From the NCBI RefSeq assembly GCF_964355755.1, contig NC_092671.1, positions 16,527,501 through 16,587,500 of the forward strand: a DNA stretch of 60,000 bases, in the 5' to 3' direction. The translations under genes were made by a program, and so were the position numbers. Shown piece by piece: positions 10,328 through 24,500 of the stretch. The number at the start of each line of letters is the position of its first letter. Positions within the stretch are counted from its first letter, which is position 1. Source of the DNA: Antedon mediterranea (Eukaryota; Echinodermata; Crinoidea; Comatulida; Antedonidae). Under the pieces are notes generated by a model. The model was not told where the DNA came from, made no database searches, and saw only the letters and a program-made list of their open reading frames with translations.

Positions 10328-12579
10328 GGAAATATAGCTCTTTTTGAACGATAAAAATCACACACGCCACCTATCGACCATTAGAAGTGTGGTCAGCATT
10401 ATTTTTTGGCAAAGACTCATACAGTATACTTCTTCATTATCTTTGTTTTTGGCTATAATGTCTATTTCGTTTAACTTTATCTAGAATTGAAATAAGAATA
10501 CATTAATTCAAGTTGAGGAGAAGAAAATGGAAAATTAAATTAAAGCAAAAATACCATAACTTGTCACACAAAAAATGTTCTGATAAAAATCGAATAACAT
10601 TTTATTAACACTGAAATATTGCATACAATATGTGAATCAATTATTAATATAAAAATGAAAAAAAAAGATAAACTATATAGAAATCATCAACATCATTTGC
10701 ATGTTACTATATACAATAAAATATGCAGTTGGATATTCGTGAATATTTCTCTTTGGTTTTTCATAGAAACACATACAAATAAAACTTACTATATAATTGT
10801 ATACAAAAATAAATCAACGATTTTATTTTCAAATTTTCATCATCAAGTAAACAATCTTTTTAAATGAATAATAGGAAAAAAAATACAATTTCAATATATT
10901 TTTTTGTAGGCTACTGATAATTACATTAATCTCTAGTATATTTCAGTATATCCTTGTTATGGTCAAGGAGAATTACAATATGTAAATACAGTACAGTGTA
11001 TGAGATATTTGGGATATTAGCCAAAATAAAAAAAAATAAACCAAAATCTAAATCATAAATAAGTGCCCAATTGTGTTGCCGATTTTAGTTTAAAATTTAC
11101 TAGAAATTTATGATATAAATTCCATATTAAGCTGATGTGTGATAACAATACAAAATCCAACAACCAAACTTCATCATTCATTGTGCGCATCCAGATATTT
11201 TAGGACGCGTGTTCTCACTCCCTCGACATAGTTTTGATGGTTCGTAGTTCTAGGTAACGATCGACAACCATCGATTGACCTGACCTAGTTATTGTCATTT
11301 TTATTAATATAAAGAATCTATAGAAATCAAACAAAATGGAATGGAGTATGTACTGTACTCTATAAATACAATAAAGTTATACATTAAAAAACGTTTCATG
11401 GAATACATTCAATATGGAACTACATATAAAAAATGAATATAATGGAATAAAGTATACAGTATTTAATTATTGTTCAATATATAATATATTCTATAAATGT
11501 AGACAAGTAATAAACAATCCATTTTGTACATAATATAATTTACACAGTACTGTATCTTAATATAAGAACATAAAAACAGATCCTAACAACAGTAGAGGAT
11601 AGGAAAGTCACAGCTAAAGAGTGTTGTTGAATTTGTTTAGTACAAAATACAGAGTAAATGCTACTGATTCTAAAATATGAGCAGCAACCTTTATAAGTTG
11701 GAAAGAAAAATAGTAAGTTCTTTAATGATAGGATTATCATACTATTCTGCTTACATAAAAATCATGTTTTAGTCATTCATACATCACCCATAATACATGA
11801 GGCAAAGGCCCCTATTTTAGCACTCCTAAGGGGCCTTCTACACATGGATTTGGGCTGCTCATGTTTGGTGCCCCTTAAGCTCCTGGGTGTAGTGAGAGAG
11901 CGCTCATAGCCTTTACACCACTGCATTCACATCTCTAGTAGTCTCTAAAATATTGGTCTTAACAAATTGTAATAAAATTATTTTACATTGTGCAAAGAGT
12001 ACTGTATTCCACATAATGAGCACCAAACCTTTTTTGAATAACTGAATATTTTTGTAACAATAAAAATGTTATATTACACAATGCTACAAATTTGGCAATT
12101 GAAAATATTAAAAATATAACATTAGCACCATTCGTTTATTACTGGGAATCAGAGTTGAGTAACGTTTTAGACACATATATACAAACAGCTTAATATTACT
12201 AATGTTATGTTGATATTCTATGGACTGGATATTACTGATAGTAAATACTGTTGAATACAATTGCATTGGAACTATTTGTGTAAATAAATTGCTCTGCTTT
12301 TTAATCTTTTTCACATTCATTGATTGTAACTTAGTAGTAGTACTAAGTCTTTGTAGAGACACAATCACTTGGTTCAGTCAGCTACTGTATCTCTGCTATG
12401 GGACAAATCACTTGGTTGGTACATTGTCAAATATCATTATCAATGTTTCACATGTACTGATAGCTGCTAATGATGGTACTAACTGTCACATGACCCAGCT
12501 GTCATCCATTTCTGTAATCACCTGATCCTAACACTAGTGATTTGAAATTATCTGCAAATTGGGTTAACTACCTACACAA
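10328..12579. other. SLC4 3' flank and probable 3' UTR; no other gene
   Basis: AT-rich sequence with no exon I can support. The minus-strand 3' UTR of the anion exchanger must begin at 12579 and run leftward. A canonical AATAAA on the minus strand lies at 12135-12140 and could end it, but this motif is frequent by chance here. At 11760-11930 there is a GC-richer patch with AAGGCCCC...GGGGCCTT and ending CACCACTG, possibly a decayed hAT MITE. Confidence 0.4.
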
Positions 12580-15500
12580 TTAAATTGGCATGTATGTCTC
12601 CCCATACTCATCTTCCGTTTCTGTGACCTCCTGCTCTTCATTATCAAGCTGTATTTATAAAAAAATATTAATTAATACCGAAAATATCATAAATCAAATA
12701 TAAATATGTGCATCTATTTGTGCATAGACAATCTATGGAAAATTGGCACGAATACGGTTAAGTATAGAAAAATTTACTGTATCACTGGCAGACTAAAAAT
12801 ATTCTGTGTGATACTGAGCCTGATTAAAGCTCTGTCTACATTATCAAACTAATTTGACAAAAAAAAGTGTAATATGCCCACAAATGGTATTGATATGACA
12901 TCATGTCCATATATAGGCACATCACATCTGTTTGTCACATAAGGTTTGATAGTGACATTTCTCTTACTATTGACCAATATGTATCTGGCGAAAACCTACA
13001 TTATAGTCTCCTGTAAAAATCAACTCTGTGTATGGACCTGATTGAACTTTGCCAATCTGAATGCGACAAATCATTTCTTCAGGGACATCTTCTGATTTAG
13101 CAAAAGTCGTAATGAAAACGCTGCATTGAAAGTGTAGTTGTATATAACAGAAAGTGACATTTGTCCTAAATAAATATCTAATGTATTGCAGAAAAATAAA
13201 CTTTATTAAACTTACCGCTTCAAGTTCTGATGGTGAAAAAATTCTTCCAACCGCAGAGCGTACCGGAACCAAAAGAATAAGGAAGAAAGGGAACGCCAAT
13301 GCTGCTGGTGTGACTTTGATTATCCAAAGCATTAACAGACAGACAACTTGAATAAATGTATACATATGCATCCGCCACGTCCTCACCTGCCAACATACAA
13401 ATAAAAAATTCTTTTATTGTCCAACATATGAAAATAACATCGCTCATGACAAAAAACTTAATCTTAAGTACTTTAAATAATAATCTTTCTCCCTACTAGA
13501 CAGAACAAGAATGTGTAATTGTTGATCGTGTTCATTTAATGTCTTGATTCTACCATTCTTGACAGCACCTATAATTGTTTCATTTTTTTTAAAGGTGCAT
13601 ATTAGCTTATAAAAGATCTGTGGTCTGCATAGCACAGATCTTTAAATATGCATCATCCAGCACGTGTATGATGTGGTGTACGGTATGTGGAATTAAAGAA
13701 TAATTAAATTGAATTAAAATGAAAAAAAAAATGTAATAAAATGAACACACGACCTAATTACTTTTCCCACCCTACTCAGCACCCAATCAGTTCTGTACAG
13801 TATGTTATCTCATTTCCTGGACAGACCAGTACACAATATTCCAAAGAAAAATTGAATTAATCAGTCGTGGCAATACAGCTAATTAGAATAGATAAAATGA
13901 AATGCTTCATCTTACCTGGCGAACAAACATAGCATCTGGATGGTGCTTTACTGGCATGAACCAACATTCGATTCTTTCTACCAGTTGAATACCACTAAGT
14001 GAACTAATTCCCATATACAAAAAGACACCAAATAGTACTGTTAAAGGCACTTGACTGAGAACAGGGCCCAGTAATATTGATAATCCTATAAAATAACACA
14101 AATTATCATTATACAATAATAATGAAATTAGCTTGATTATTATATTAAAATTCTTCATTGGATTTTAGTTACATACATTATCTTCAAAATATGTAGATAT
14201 TCGTAAGGCATGTGGTGCAGTGTGTGAGATTGCAAGTTTGAATCAAACGTTTGTCACATTGCTTGTATCCTTTACTTATTTGACAAATATGCCCAAAAAT
14301 CAATATATAAATAATAAATATACAGGCAAATCACATTTTTTGGACACATAAAGTTTGATAGTGTAGACAGAGCTTTTCATTAGCCTGTCTCCAACCAGGT
14401 GTACAAATGGGTACCTGGTAAGACCTAAAACACATTTTTGTTGATTATTAGCATTGGGAGTATGTTTCCATATGTGTTTGATCCAAAAAATGACTGGGGT
14501 AGTAATGTGAAGTTTGTGCAATGAATGCTATATAAGAACGAGGATTATTACTATTATTATTATTAATATGTAGATATTACAATTAAGCTTCAGGAATTAC
14601 CTATCAAGGCGTTTACTAACAAGTTAGTAACTCGTTGTTCATAAATTTTATCCAATTTTGGTTTAACACCAGGAGCGGTCGTCTTGCTGAAAGTTGATAC
14701 GCTACCAATGTGAGTGACCGAACGAACAGTTGCCGCTGTCATCCAGGGAAGACCTAAGAGGGCGCACACAAACGCCAATATGCCGATAAGAAACATGTCC
14801 AAATGATATCCAGAACCCTTCTTAAGCTTGTTATCCTTTTTGTTAACAATCAACCTTAAAACACAAAATGAATGATTTGAAATAATAATGTTTTAAATAT
14901 AATGCTCTCAAAAGCCTAAAGGGCGCTGAAACTGCATGATGGATTGAAATGACTTTATATATATAATATGATTGCTATACATAATTTATATAAATAGAAC
15001 ATCTTCTTCTTTCAATTTCCAAAAATATAAATATATGCAATACATAAGTATGTCCATTCCATATATAGTTTTCTGGTAGTGACAAGGACGGAATGCAAAG
15101 GTTTGGTTTATAGAGAGTCAGGAGAGGTTTGTGTATGATTAAGATATCAGATGCAACATTAAAAGACTAAGCAGTCTTCAAATACAAGTGGGTGATGTTG
15201 AACCTAGAACCAAAATTGCCAGCCAAAGTATGGGTACAAGCTTCTACTTTCCCCATCAACTTACGATGTGATAAGCGCTTCCATATATAGCAAGATGAAG
15301 ACCAGGCCTGCTGGTACTGCAGCAGCAAGCACAAATACTAAATCAAGTCGGCCATCTTGAAGTGGTTTGATAGGATTTACAAACCATGAGGTGCGTTTAC
15401 ATGGGTCAGTCGGATTAAAACCACCACGTACTTGAAGTTTCTATTCACAAAAAAAAAATTACTTTACACTTTAATTCATTATTAGAATGCACTCAGGCAT

Positions 15501-18500
15501 TTATTGCCAATTGCATGATGGAAAGCCCATTATGAATGTTATGAGATTTGATACTAGTAGCATGGAACAATGATAAACACTAGTGAAGTAAGGTTTGTGT
15601 TACACCATCTCAAGACAGATACTGGTATGCAGAGAGATGAACTGGCTGTCACAATGGCATATACGAAGTTATGGAGGAATCTAGTCATTATCAGCTTGAG
15701 TATGTCTTGGACTAAGTAAAGTAAGTGATATCTCCAAATGATGATGTTTCTGAAGCAAGAAGCATTTTACTACAGAAGACATAACAACAAAATCTTATCT
15801 TCATCTTATAACTGTAATAAATATATATTCTTTTTCTCGTTTCATTTTTAGGGCACCACTAGTTATCGCCATGCCAACCATTTAAACAAAAATAAAATAT
15901 TAAATTCTTACCTCTGTGTAGACATAAGGCACGACATAATCAAATACACACATAATTAAAATACCAATAGGAACACCAAAATCACCTAACATCTTGCGTC
16001 CCTGGAAGATTAATAGCGAAATTTTCTATTTCTATAGAACATTTCTAAGCTCAGGAAAAAGATGCATTGAAATGTATACTAGGCCTACAGTTGTAATCCT
16101 ACCATGGACAGTGTGTAAAAACATGTTAACCTTTGTCTTAAAGGACAACTTGACCGAGGACCATATTTTTACAACATATTAAGGATATCGCCGCACAGCC
16201 GTCGCTGTAAATTACTGTGACGTCACAGGTGCATCGCAAAATTTCGCGATGGTTTTGAAATCATATGTACATCCTTAATACGTTGTTAAAATATGGTCCT
16301 CGGTCAAATTGTCCTTTAATAAGACTATTAGATCACTTAATGTATGCTACAATAATGCCCTGCGCTGTATACTGAATATCTCAAGAAGCAGTAGTGCTTG
16401 TATGTTTATTGAACATGTTGTCTTCTAAATCTATTATAATTTTATGCAACATATGTTGAATAGTTGTAATATTCTCGTTGCCTGTGTTTGCAAATATATG
16501 TATTCAATATATTTAAGGATTTTTATTTTGATATGGATGAAATAATTTCTGAAATAAAGAAATTGAATTACGTATATGATTTAGTAATATGAGCACTTAC
16601 ATGTTTTCCTAAAAATCTGCTATTGCGGAATATACGCAAAAAGTATGCGATGAAGAAAGTCCCAAATGTTAAGATCACAGACATAAATGCCGTATTTGGT
16701 TCACCATGTTTTTCTTCAGAAAATGTTGTGCAATCTGAGGTATTACTAGATGATGTAAGTGACGTAGTATTTTCATAGTACATGTCTGTAGATAGCATAT
16801 ACGGTGACTCTGTCGTTGATGCATTGTCGTAATGTTCACAGTATAAGTCTAACGATAGTAGTGGATTTTTGCTGAATATCTATGAAAACAATTATAAATA
16901 TTTTTTATATCATTTTGATTTAGCTTTTTGCTTATTTTATTTTATATGATCTACCAAACTATCTTCATTAATTTGTACTCGTACTCTCTGAGCCCTCTAT
17001 TCACCAGCCTGTGCCTCCATTGTTTTTATTTCTTTTATTCCAGTCCAACCAGGCAGTGCTTGTCTCAATTTTGTCTAAGCTCTGCAAATTGTTCTGGCTG
17101 TTTTACTTTATCATTTTAATTAAGCTTTTTGCTTATTTTATATTATTACTTATGGATTTATATTATATACTGTAAATTAGAATTCTAATTATATGAAGGA
17201 TAACAATTTGGAACATCATAATTCAATATCAGTTATAGAAAATATCTGCATACATAAATTTTAGAAATACACATTTTTCACAAATTAATTTTTCTAATAT
17301 TCTTAAATATTTATATCTAAAAAAACACAAATCATAACTTACTTTACTAAGTTTTTTAAAGACTTCATATATAAATATAAGCGAGATTAGAAGAGCAAAA
17401 ATTTCTTCAGTAAATCGAGTAAAAAATCGCACCATTACACTGCCCTCAAACGCAATAACAAATATTGTGATGATGAGAATCCAGATTCCAATCCAACCCC
17501 GAAACTCAAGATATAGATCCTCAATGTCACTGCTTTTGCAAAACTATGAAAACAACAAGAGAAAATCATCTTAAAAGCTCTATCTACACTAACTAACTTG
17601 TGTGATGTGCCCAAATATGGCCCTAGTGATATGCTTAAATATGACATCATCATGTCCATATATGGGCAAATCACATTTGTTGTCACATAAAGTTTGATAG
17701 TGTAGACAGAGCTTAAGCAATAAGTTCAGAAGGCCTAGAATTTTAGTCAATAATCATCAATGGATTGTGAATAGAAAATTCGCATTGAAAATATTGTAGC
17801 ACAGTGCTGTATTTTAGTCTGTTTAAGGTAACATTTTGTTCTATACTCTTTTGTCAAGAGTAATTAAAGTTTTTGCTTAACTCTATGGTTTTTTTTGTTT
17901 TCTTTCTTTCTTGTTTTTTTTGTTTGTTTGTTATTGATATAAATAACTTATTGTTTTTTAAGGATTTCGACTTAAAAGCTTTGCTTTTTTTGAGACCCTA
18001 TTTCCACAACTTTTTGATGACATATTTGTACATCCTTAGTTTTATTTTATGGAATAAATTGATTTTGATTGATTGATTAATCTGTTATAATAATTTGTAT
18101 TTTGTTACCTACAATTTAACGATGAAATTATATTTGTGCATATATGTTTATAATAACTTTATTTAGACAAATGAACTCCTATAAACATGTAGAATATTCT
18201 GTTACTTACTGAATACAGATTCTCTTCAAATATAAGCACAGGACCTGTAGCACCAATAATCATCAGAGGTTGGCCGGAGAATAAAGCAAACACAATGCCA
18301 CATAAAGCAGTTCCAAATATCATCTCAGACACACCCATCCAATTATTTGTTTTCTCGCCTTCAAAACATAATTTTTTGAATTTAAAGTTTTTTTTTCGTG
18401 AAGACAAGAAATTGACAAAGCTAAATATTAAAATGTTAAAAACTAAACAGATTGGGATAATGGTTAGGAATAAAATATATTCTACAAAAGTGAAAACAAA

Positions 18501-21500
18501 ATACAAGATCTAGGACATTTCAATTATAATAAACTGATGGTTGTACAGTGTTTAGCAACAAGTAAAAAATAAAATAATTTTAAAATAATAATCATACATT
18601 CTCAAGTTTCAATCTATTAATAAATGGAAACAATAGTGATACAGTAATTAAAACAATAAACATGATAAAACATGATAATGGGGAATAATAATAGAAAGAT
18701 AATAAAGAAATAAAATAAAGATATTTCTTCATTTATAGTTGCTTCATTATGTATGTTATATACAAACTTAAGCTCTGTCTACAAAAAAAATGTGTTGTGC
18801 TCATATATGTGTATGATGATGTCATATCAAAGATTGTATAGCGCCGCTACGCGGCGCAAGATAGGTAACTGTTGCCAAGCTCCTATCTTATAACACTACG
18901 GGCCCAGTAAATCCATGGACGCCATTCGGGCGGACAGGTTATTATTGTGATTTAAATGTAAATGGTTTAAATTTTGCGGTCCGCCTCTAAGTATCTGTGG
19001 TTAACCATCTTGATGATTGATTTATGGAAAAGGGAAGAAATTATGTAAACAAAGTAAAATAAAAGTTTCTTTGGGATCTGGACACTTTCCGATTAATTCT
19101 GTGTGTTTACATTGATATGTTTGGTTAGACAACTTCGTTCTTTAACCGAAACATCGTGGATATTGCCTTGACAACGACTTTATTCCGGTTCAAATTTGTC
19201 CGCCGGAATGGCGTCCATGGATTACAAAGGTCTCACCCAGTTACCTATCTTGCGCCACGTAGCGGCGCTATACAATCTTTGGTCATATCACTACCATATA
19301 TTTGTCATAATCACTACCTTATTTGGGCACTTTTTTTGTCAAACTAGTTTTATAGTTTAGACAGAGCTTTATGATGGTTATCTATAGGGAAAAGTTAACT
19401 TTTTTTTCAATCAATATTAATAAGATTTGATTTATTTATATTTTATTTAAAGATTTGTTAACGTAAAAGCTACCCAATTCAGAACAAAACCCACATAACT
19501 GCATTCCTTTTCCAGCAATTTAAAGTACATAGACAATTATAATTAAGAATCATAAATAGACCACCAAAACAAGGAAAGAATAGAAAGACTTACCCAATAG
19601 ACCACCAAATGTAATAGCAGGGGACAAACAGGCAAAGAATATGAAAATAAAGGCAGCACAACACTGTACATTAAATGCATCCGTGATATCACTCAAGTAG
19701 AAAGGGTACCGACGTTTAATATCATTATAAAGCCCACCAAACAGTATCCCTGTCCTTTCCAATGGGTCAATCTGCTGCACTAACTCCCCTTTATCTGTAG
19801 CTGTCAATCAAAATGTAAATCAAATATTAATTTTGCAAAGTAACATATTGATTTTCTCAATACAATATAAAAATTAATAAAAGATGTAAAAATTAATAGC
19901 CATTTTGTATTTTTTTTAAATAAAGTTATTCACTTCTGTACAATATATATTTTCACTTAAAACATTGTTCTCAGTCAAATAATTTGTTCTCTCATTTAAT
20001 TTTCAAAGTGAGAACAGTAACAGTAGTGCGTACTATTGCACGCCATGTGACCCACAATCGTCCAATCAAATGACAGGAATTTATTTAGGTGTTATATAAT
20101 AACTATTATGTGACATTAAAATGGTATATTCAACACAATATATCTTTAAACAAATTACCAGTTTCTTCCTCCTTTTTACGCCGAGCTTCTTGTCTTTTTT
20201 TAACCTTTCGGTTTTGATGTCGTAAGATGGGCAGCAATAGGTCTTTGTCCCATTCCCCAGGGGGAAGTACAATACTGTCGTCAATAAATTCATTAATAGC
20301 ACCCAGAAGATCTTGACGGCAGTCTGCTTTGTAAGCGACTTCATGGAAATTCTAAATAAAATAGACATACTGTGTAAATGTAAGAAACTAAAATATGGTC
20401 ACATCACAAAAGCAATAACATTTTTTTATCCAATGAAGTAGCAAAAGTAAGACTACAGAATACTCTATATATATATTAAAAGATGAGTGTTGTTTATGTG
20501 TTATATCGAGCGAGTCATATGGCCGAGCGGTTAAGGCAGGGGCGCCGTTTATCGTACCTAAAGAGCCAACAACAACATCGGCAAGGGTTCGAGGCCGACT
20601 CGCTCCTAGTTCTGGTGGTGGAACAAGTCTTCTCGGATAAGGACTATAAACCGTAGGTCCAGTGTACACAGTTATAACCTGTGTGTACTTTAAAGAACCC
20701 AGTTCATTATTCGAAAAAGAGTAGGGGGTTACCCCGGTGAACTGGTTCACACAATAGCCTCTGTATCAGGGGGATTACCACCTATCTGATAGGACAGTGA
20801 TTAATTCACTATTGGTAATCCTTGGCCACAGTGCCTAAAGACATAAAATAAAATAAATAAATAAATAAATACATCATCTATAGAGTTGCCCCAAGTTTGT
20901 ATTTATTATTTTTTTTATTTTAGTCCACCCGTCAGCATTTTTTATTTTTTTCTGGAAATGAGCTTAAGTGTTATATGTATAGAACGCCATATGTGCCAAC
21001 ATGTTTATCTTTTTACTAATTACGGTCTAGAAACTAGACTACACTGCCAAATGGCAAAAAATACAAATTAAACACAAACTGAAATTTGAAATGAAAATGA
21101 AATCTACCTCATTTGACATAAGAGTTGAGATAGATCTTCCAATCTCTAGATAGTCCATGTCACCACTTGGTCCCAATAGCACAAAGATAAAACGAACTGG
21201 CACTGGAACTTCTGTGAAGTTATCTAAAATGGTTCCAGTAGCAAGGCGGATAAATGACATCGCTGGCTGGTCTAAGAAGTCCACCTCACCAACAAGAACT
21301 GTTGTAGCTTCAGCATCTTTTGGGATTCGTTTCATGATGCCTTCTGACTTGTCTTCTTTTGGTTTTCTTTTACCAAGTTTGAAGTGTACTGAAGGTTTCT
21401 GACTCAACTCCTGATCTTCAGGAATGTCATTCAGATTTTCCATACTAATTGAAAATGTCTTAAGCATCGGTGCCTTCACTTCGTCCTGTACAATTAAAAG

Positions 21501-24500
21501 TTTAGAATAGCCAATACAAACATCTCCCAATGTGTGTGAACAAATTATAATTCTAAAAATAGATAAAGCATATCTGTTGACAACCACATCTAGCAACAAA
21601 CGTGACTAAAATTGTTCAGGAGCACCAATAAAGAACCACTAAACAAATCAAACTTACGGCATGGTTATTTGCTTCAGTGACGAGGTCATTAGGTTCAGTC
21701 TGAATCTTCTTCATGTCAACCGGATTCAGACTTGACGTCGAGATGTTCTTTAATAAGCCCTGACGCTCTTTCATATGCCTGTTATATAAATAATTCACTA
21801 TAATAAATACTAACATTTTGTAATGTGATACGATGAGAATTAAAATAATGTAATTCGTAATAATAATACTGTCGCTTATTATAATAATGCTGATGATTAT
21901 GATTTTTGTTATGTTTTTATGAAATTGATGAAGCATAATGATGAATTAAAAAAATTAAAAATGTATTATAACACATCAAACAATACAACACATGTAGTAC
22001 ACCACCAAGAAAACATAAACTGTAACATAGGCTTTCTATTACAAACACTATTACAGTAACAGATAGGTAGAACACCGTAAGCATGTAAATAAAACACCTT
22101 TTTTTTTATCACTATCACTAAGCATAAGGGTAATCAGTACTTACCCATATAGGAAAGTTTTAGACTGAAGTAAATTTAAATGAAACACATTTTAAACAAT
22201 CAATAAATATTTTGAAAATGTGCAACTATAAATATGCAATGGTGTACGCTAAGTGCCTTTTTGATTGACTTCCAAAATTAGGGTGATAGGAGTGTCTTTA
22301 TTAGCATGAGTACGGTATCTAAAGCTCTGTCTACACTATCAAACTAGTTTGACAAAAAAAAGTGTGATGTGCCCAAATATGGTAGTCATATGGCTAAACA
22401 TGGTAGGGATATGACATCATGTCCATATATGGGGACATCACATTTTTTTGTCATATAAATTTGATAGTGTAGACAGAGCTTAAACATGCCTGAAATTAGC
22501 TTCAGAATGATACTGTCTGTCTACTGGCATCAGAGACCCAAGATTAACGGAAGACAGATTCTTCATCAAACTTTGTCTTCTCGTTATGTGTCTAAACAAA
22601 TCAAATTATAATGTGCTCAACTAAAATTCAAATTAAAAATATACTGCAATATAATACTATATAAATAAAAGCACTGAGATAGAAAATGATTTTTCATTCA
22701 AAAGTGTCTACATGCTATATATAAAAACCCTATCCATGCTTTGATAGAATTAAATAAATTTGAAATAATTAATAAAAATAATAATAAACAATCGCTACAA
22801 AACCAGTTTACTATTCATGATTATACACAATAAGTGTCAGGCTACAGTACCTTAATTAAAGACATTTAATACTATGGGCCTGTTCAAGCTTATTTAGCCG
22901 GGTTTGTTGTTGGCTTGCCTACCAAAGTTAGCCTAGCAATAACTGGTCTATGAAGCCAACTTATCCAGGTAAATAAGTCTGAACGGTCCCTATATCACCT
23001 GTGTCTGTATTGGGGGTAGAATTTCAATAATTGCATATCAAATTGTTTATTATATTATACAACCCGGTCAAGTGTAAAATGTTTGCTGCAATGAGGTAAC
23101 TTCTATTTTGCAATCAAATAAACAAGCGCCCTCTATTGCTTGGTGTATAAATGATAAATTTGTTAAAATTATTCAAATGGTGAAAAACAGCAAATAAAGT
23201 GATAAGGTCTAGCTAACCAAATCACGTCAAACATACCAAAAAAGTGCAATACAAATTAAAAATGTGTAATATCATTACACATGTTGTCTATGAGTTTTAA
23301 ACCTCTTACTTGTGTTTTAAGAGCAATGCTCGCATTACATCGCCGCTGTTCTCTGGCTTTATTTGATCAGCCGTGATCATGTTTTCTACAATTCGATGAA
23401 ATATATCCGACTGTTTTGTTTCTTCCATGTCAAGCATCAAGGAACCTGAAATATATAATGTATTTTTTCCATATTTTATTTATTTTTTTAAATGTATTTA
23501 TTTATTCTTAAAGACATTATACACATCCAATACTAAGAAACTTACCAATTACAAGATGAATAAACAATGTTTACAAACTCTCACTTGATGCTTAGAGAGA
23601 AGAGTTACAGCCAGGAACCTGACATTAGGATTGAACCCTTGACTTTGGGATTGAAAGGCAAGCATGTTAACCACCAAGTTACATTTTTACTACCTTTTTT
23701 TTTTACCAATTTTAATTGGTGGTGAATAGGCGCATTAATATATGCATAAATATATTCAATCTTCAAATTATCCCTTACCTTTTTCTAGACCTCTTCTAAG
23801 TTCCAATAAACTATGAAATGACAATGAGGCTACGTGAGGTTTACCCCATCTGTCGCCCCCTTCCTCCACATCTTCTTCAAACTTTATCCAACGAGCTTTC
23901 TCTTTCCATTGCATCTCATTATCGTCTCCTCTATGAAGTTCATCCAATTCGACAAACACCTAGAAATGTTATCAAGCATAACTTACTATAGTTGTGATTG
24001 TAGGTAGTCTATTAAAGGGTATCCTTCACTATCAAACTAGTTTGACAAAAAGAGTATGGTGTGCCCAAATATGGTAGTGATTTGACATCATCGTGTCCAT
24101 ATATGGGCACATCACATTTTTTGTCACATAAAGTTTGATAGTGCAGATAGAGCTTTAGACAATGAATTTCCATGCAAAATGGACCTTGTTTGTATAGTCC
24201 AACCCACTTCTTTCCAAAGATTAAATAATTGAATAAAACAATATCTCATAGAGTAGAACCCTCCTTTGGGATACCCCTATTTAAAGACCACTTTGTTGGG
24301 TCACCAATGTGTCACCTTCGCTCAGTTTCAGTGTACTCCATATCAACATAAATCTATAAAAATTACTACATAAAATAACTGTACGACAAATAATACCTCA
24401 TGAGGTTTATGATCATATTTGTTGTATTTGTCTTTTGTTTTTGACTTTTTGTAAGAACCCGTTCCTCCGTGGATGATAGAACTTCGTCTTCGACGTTGCA

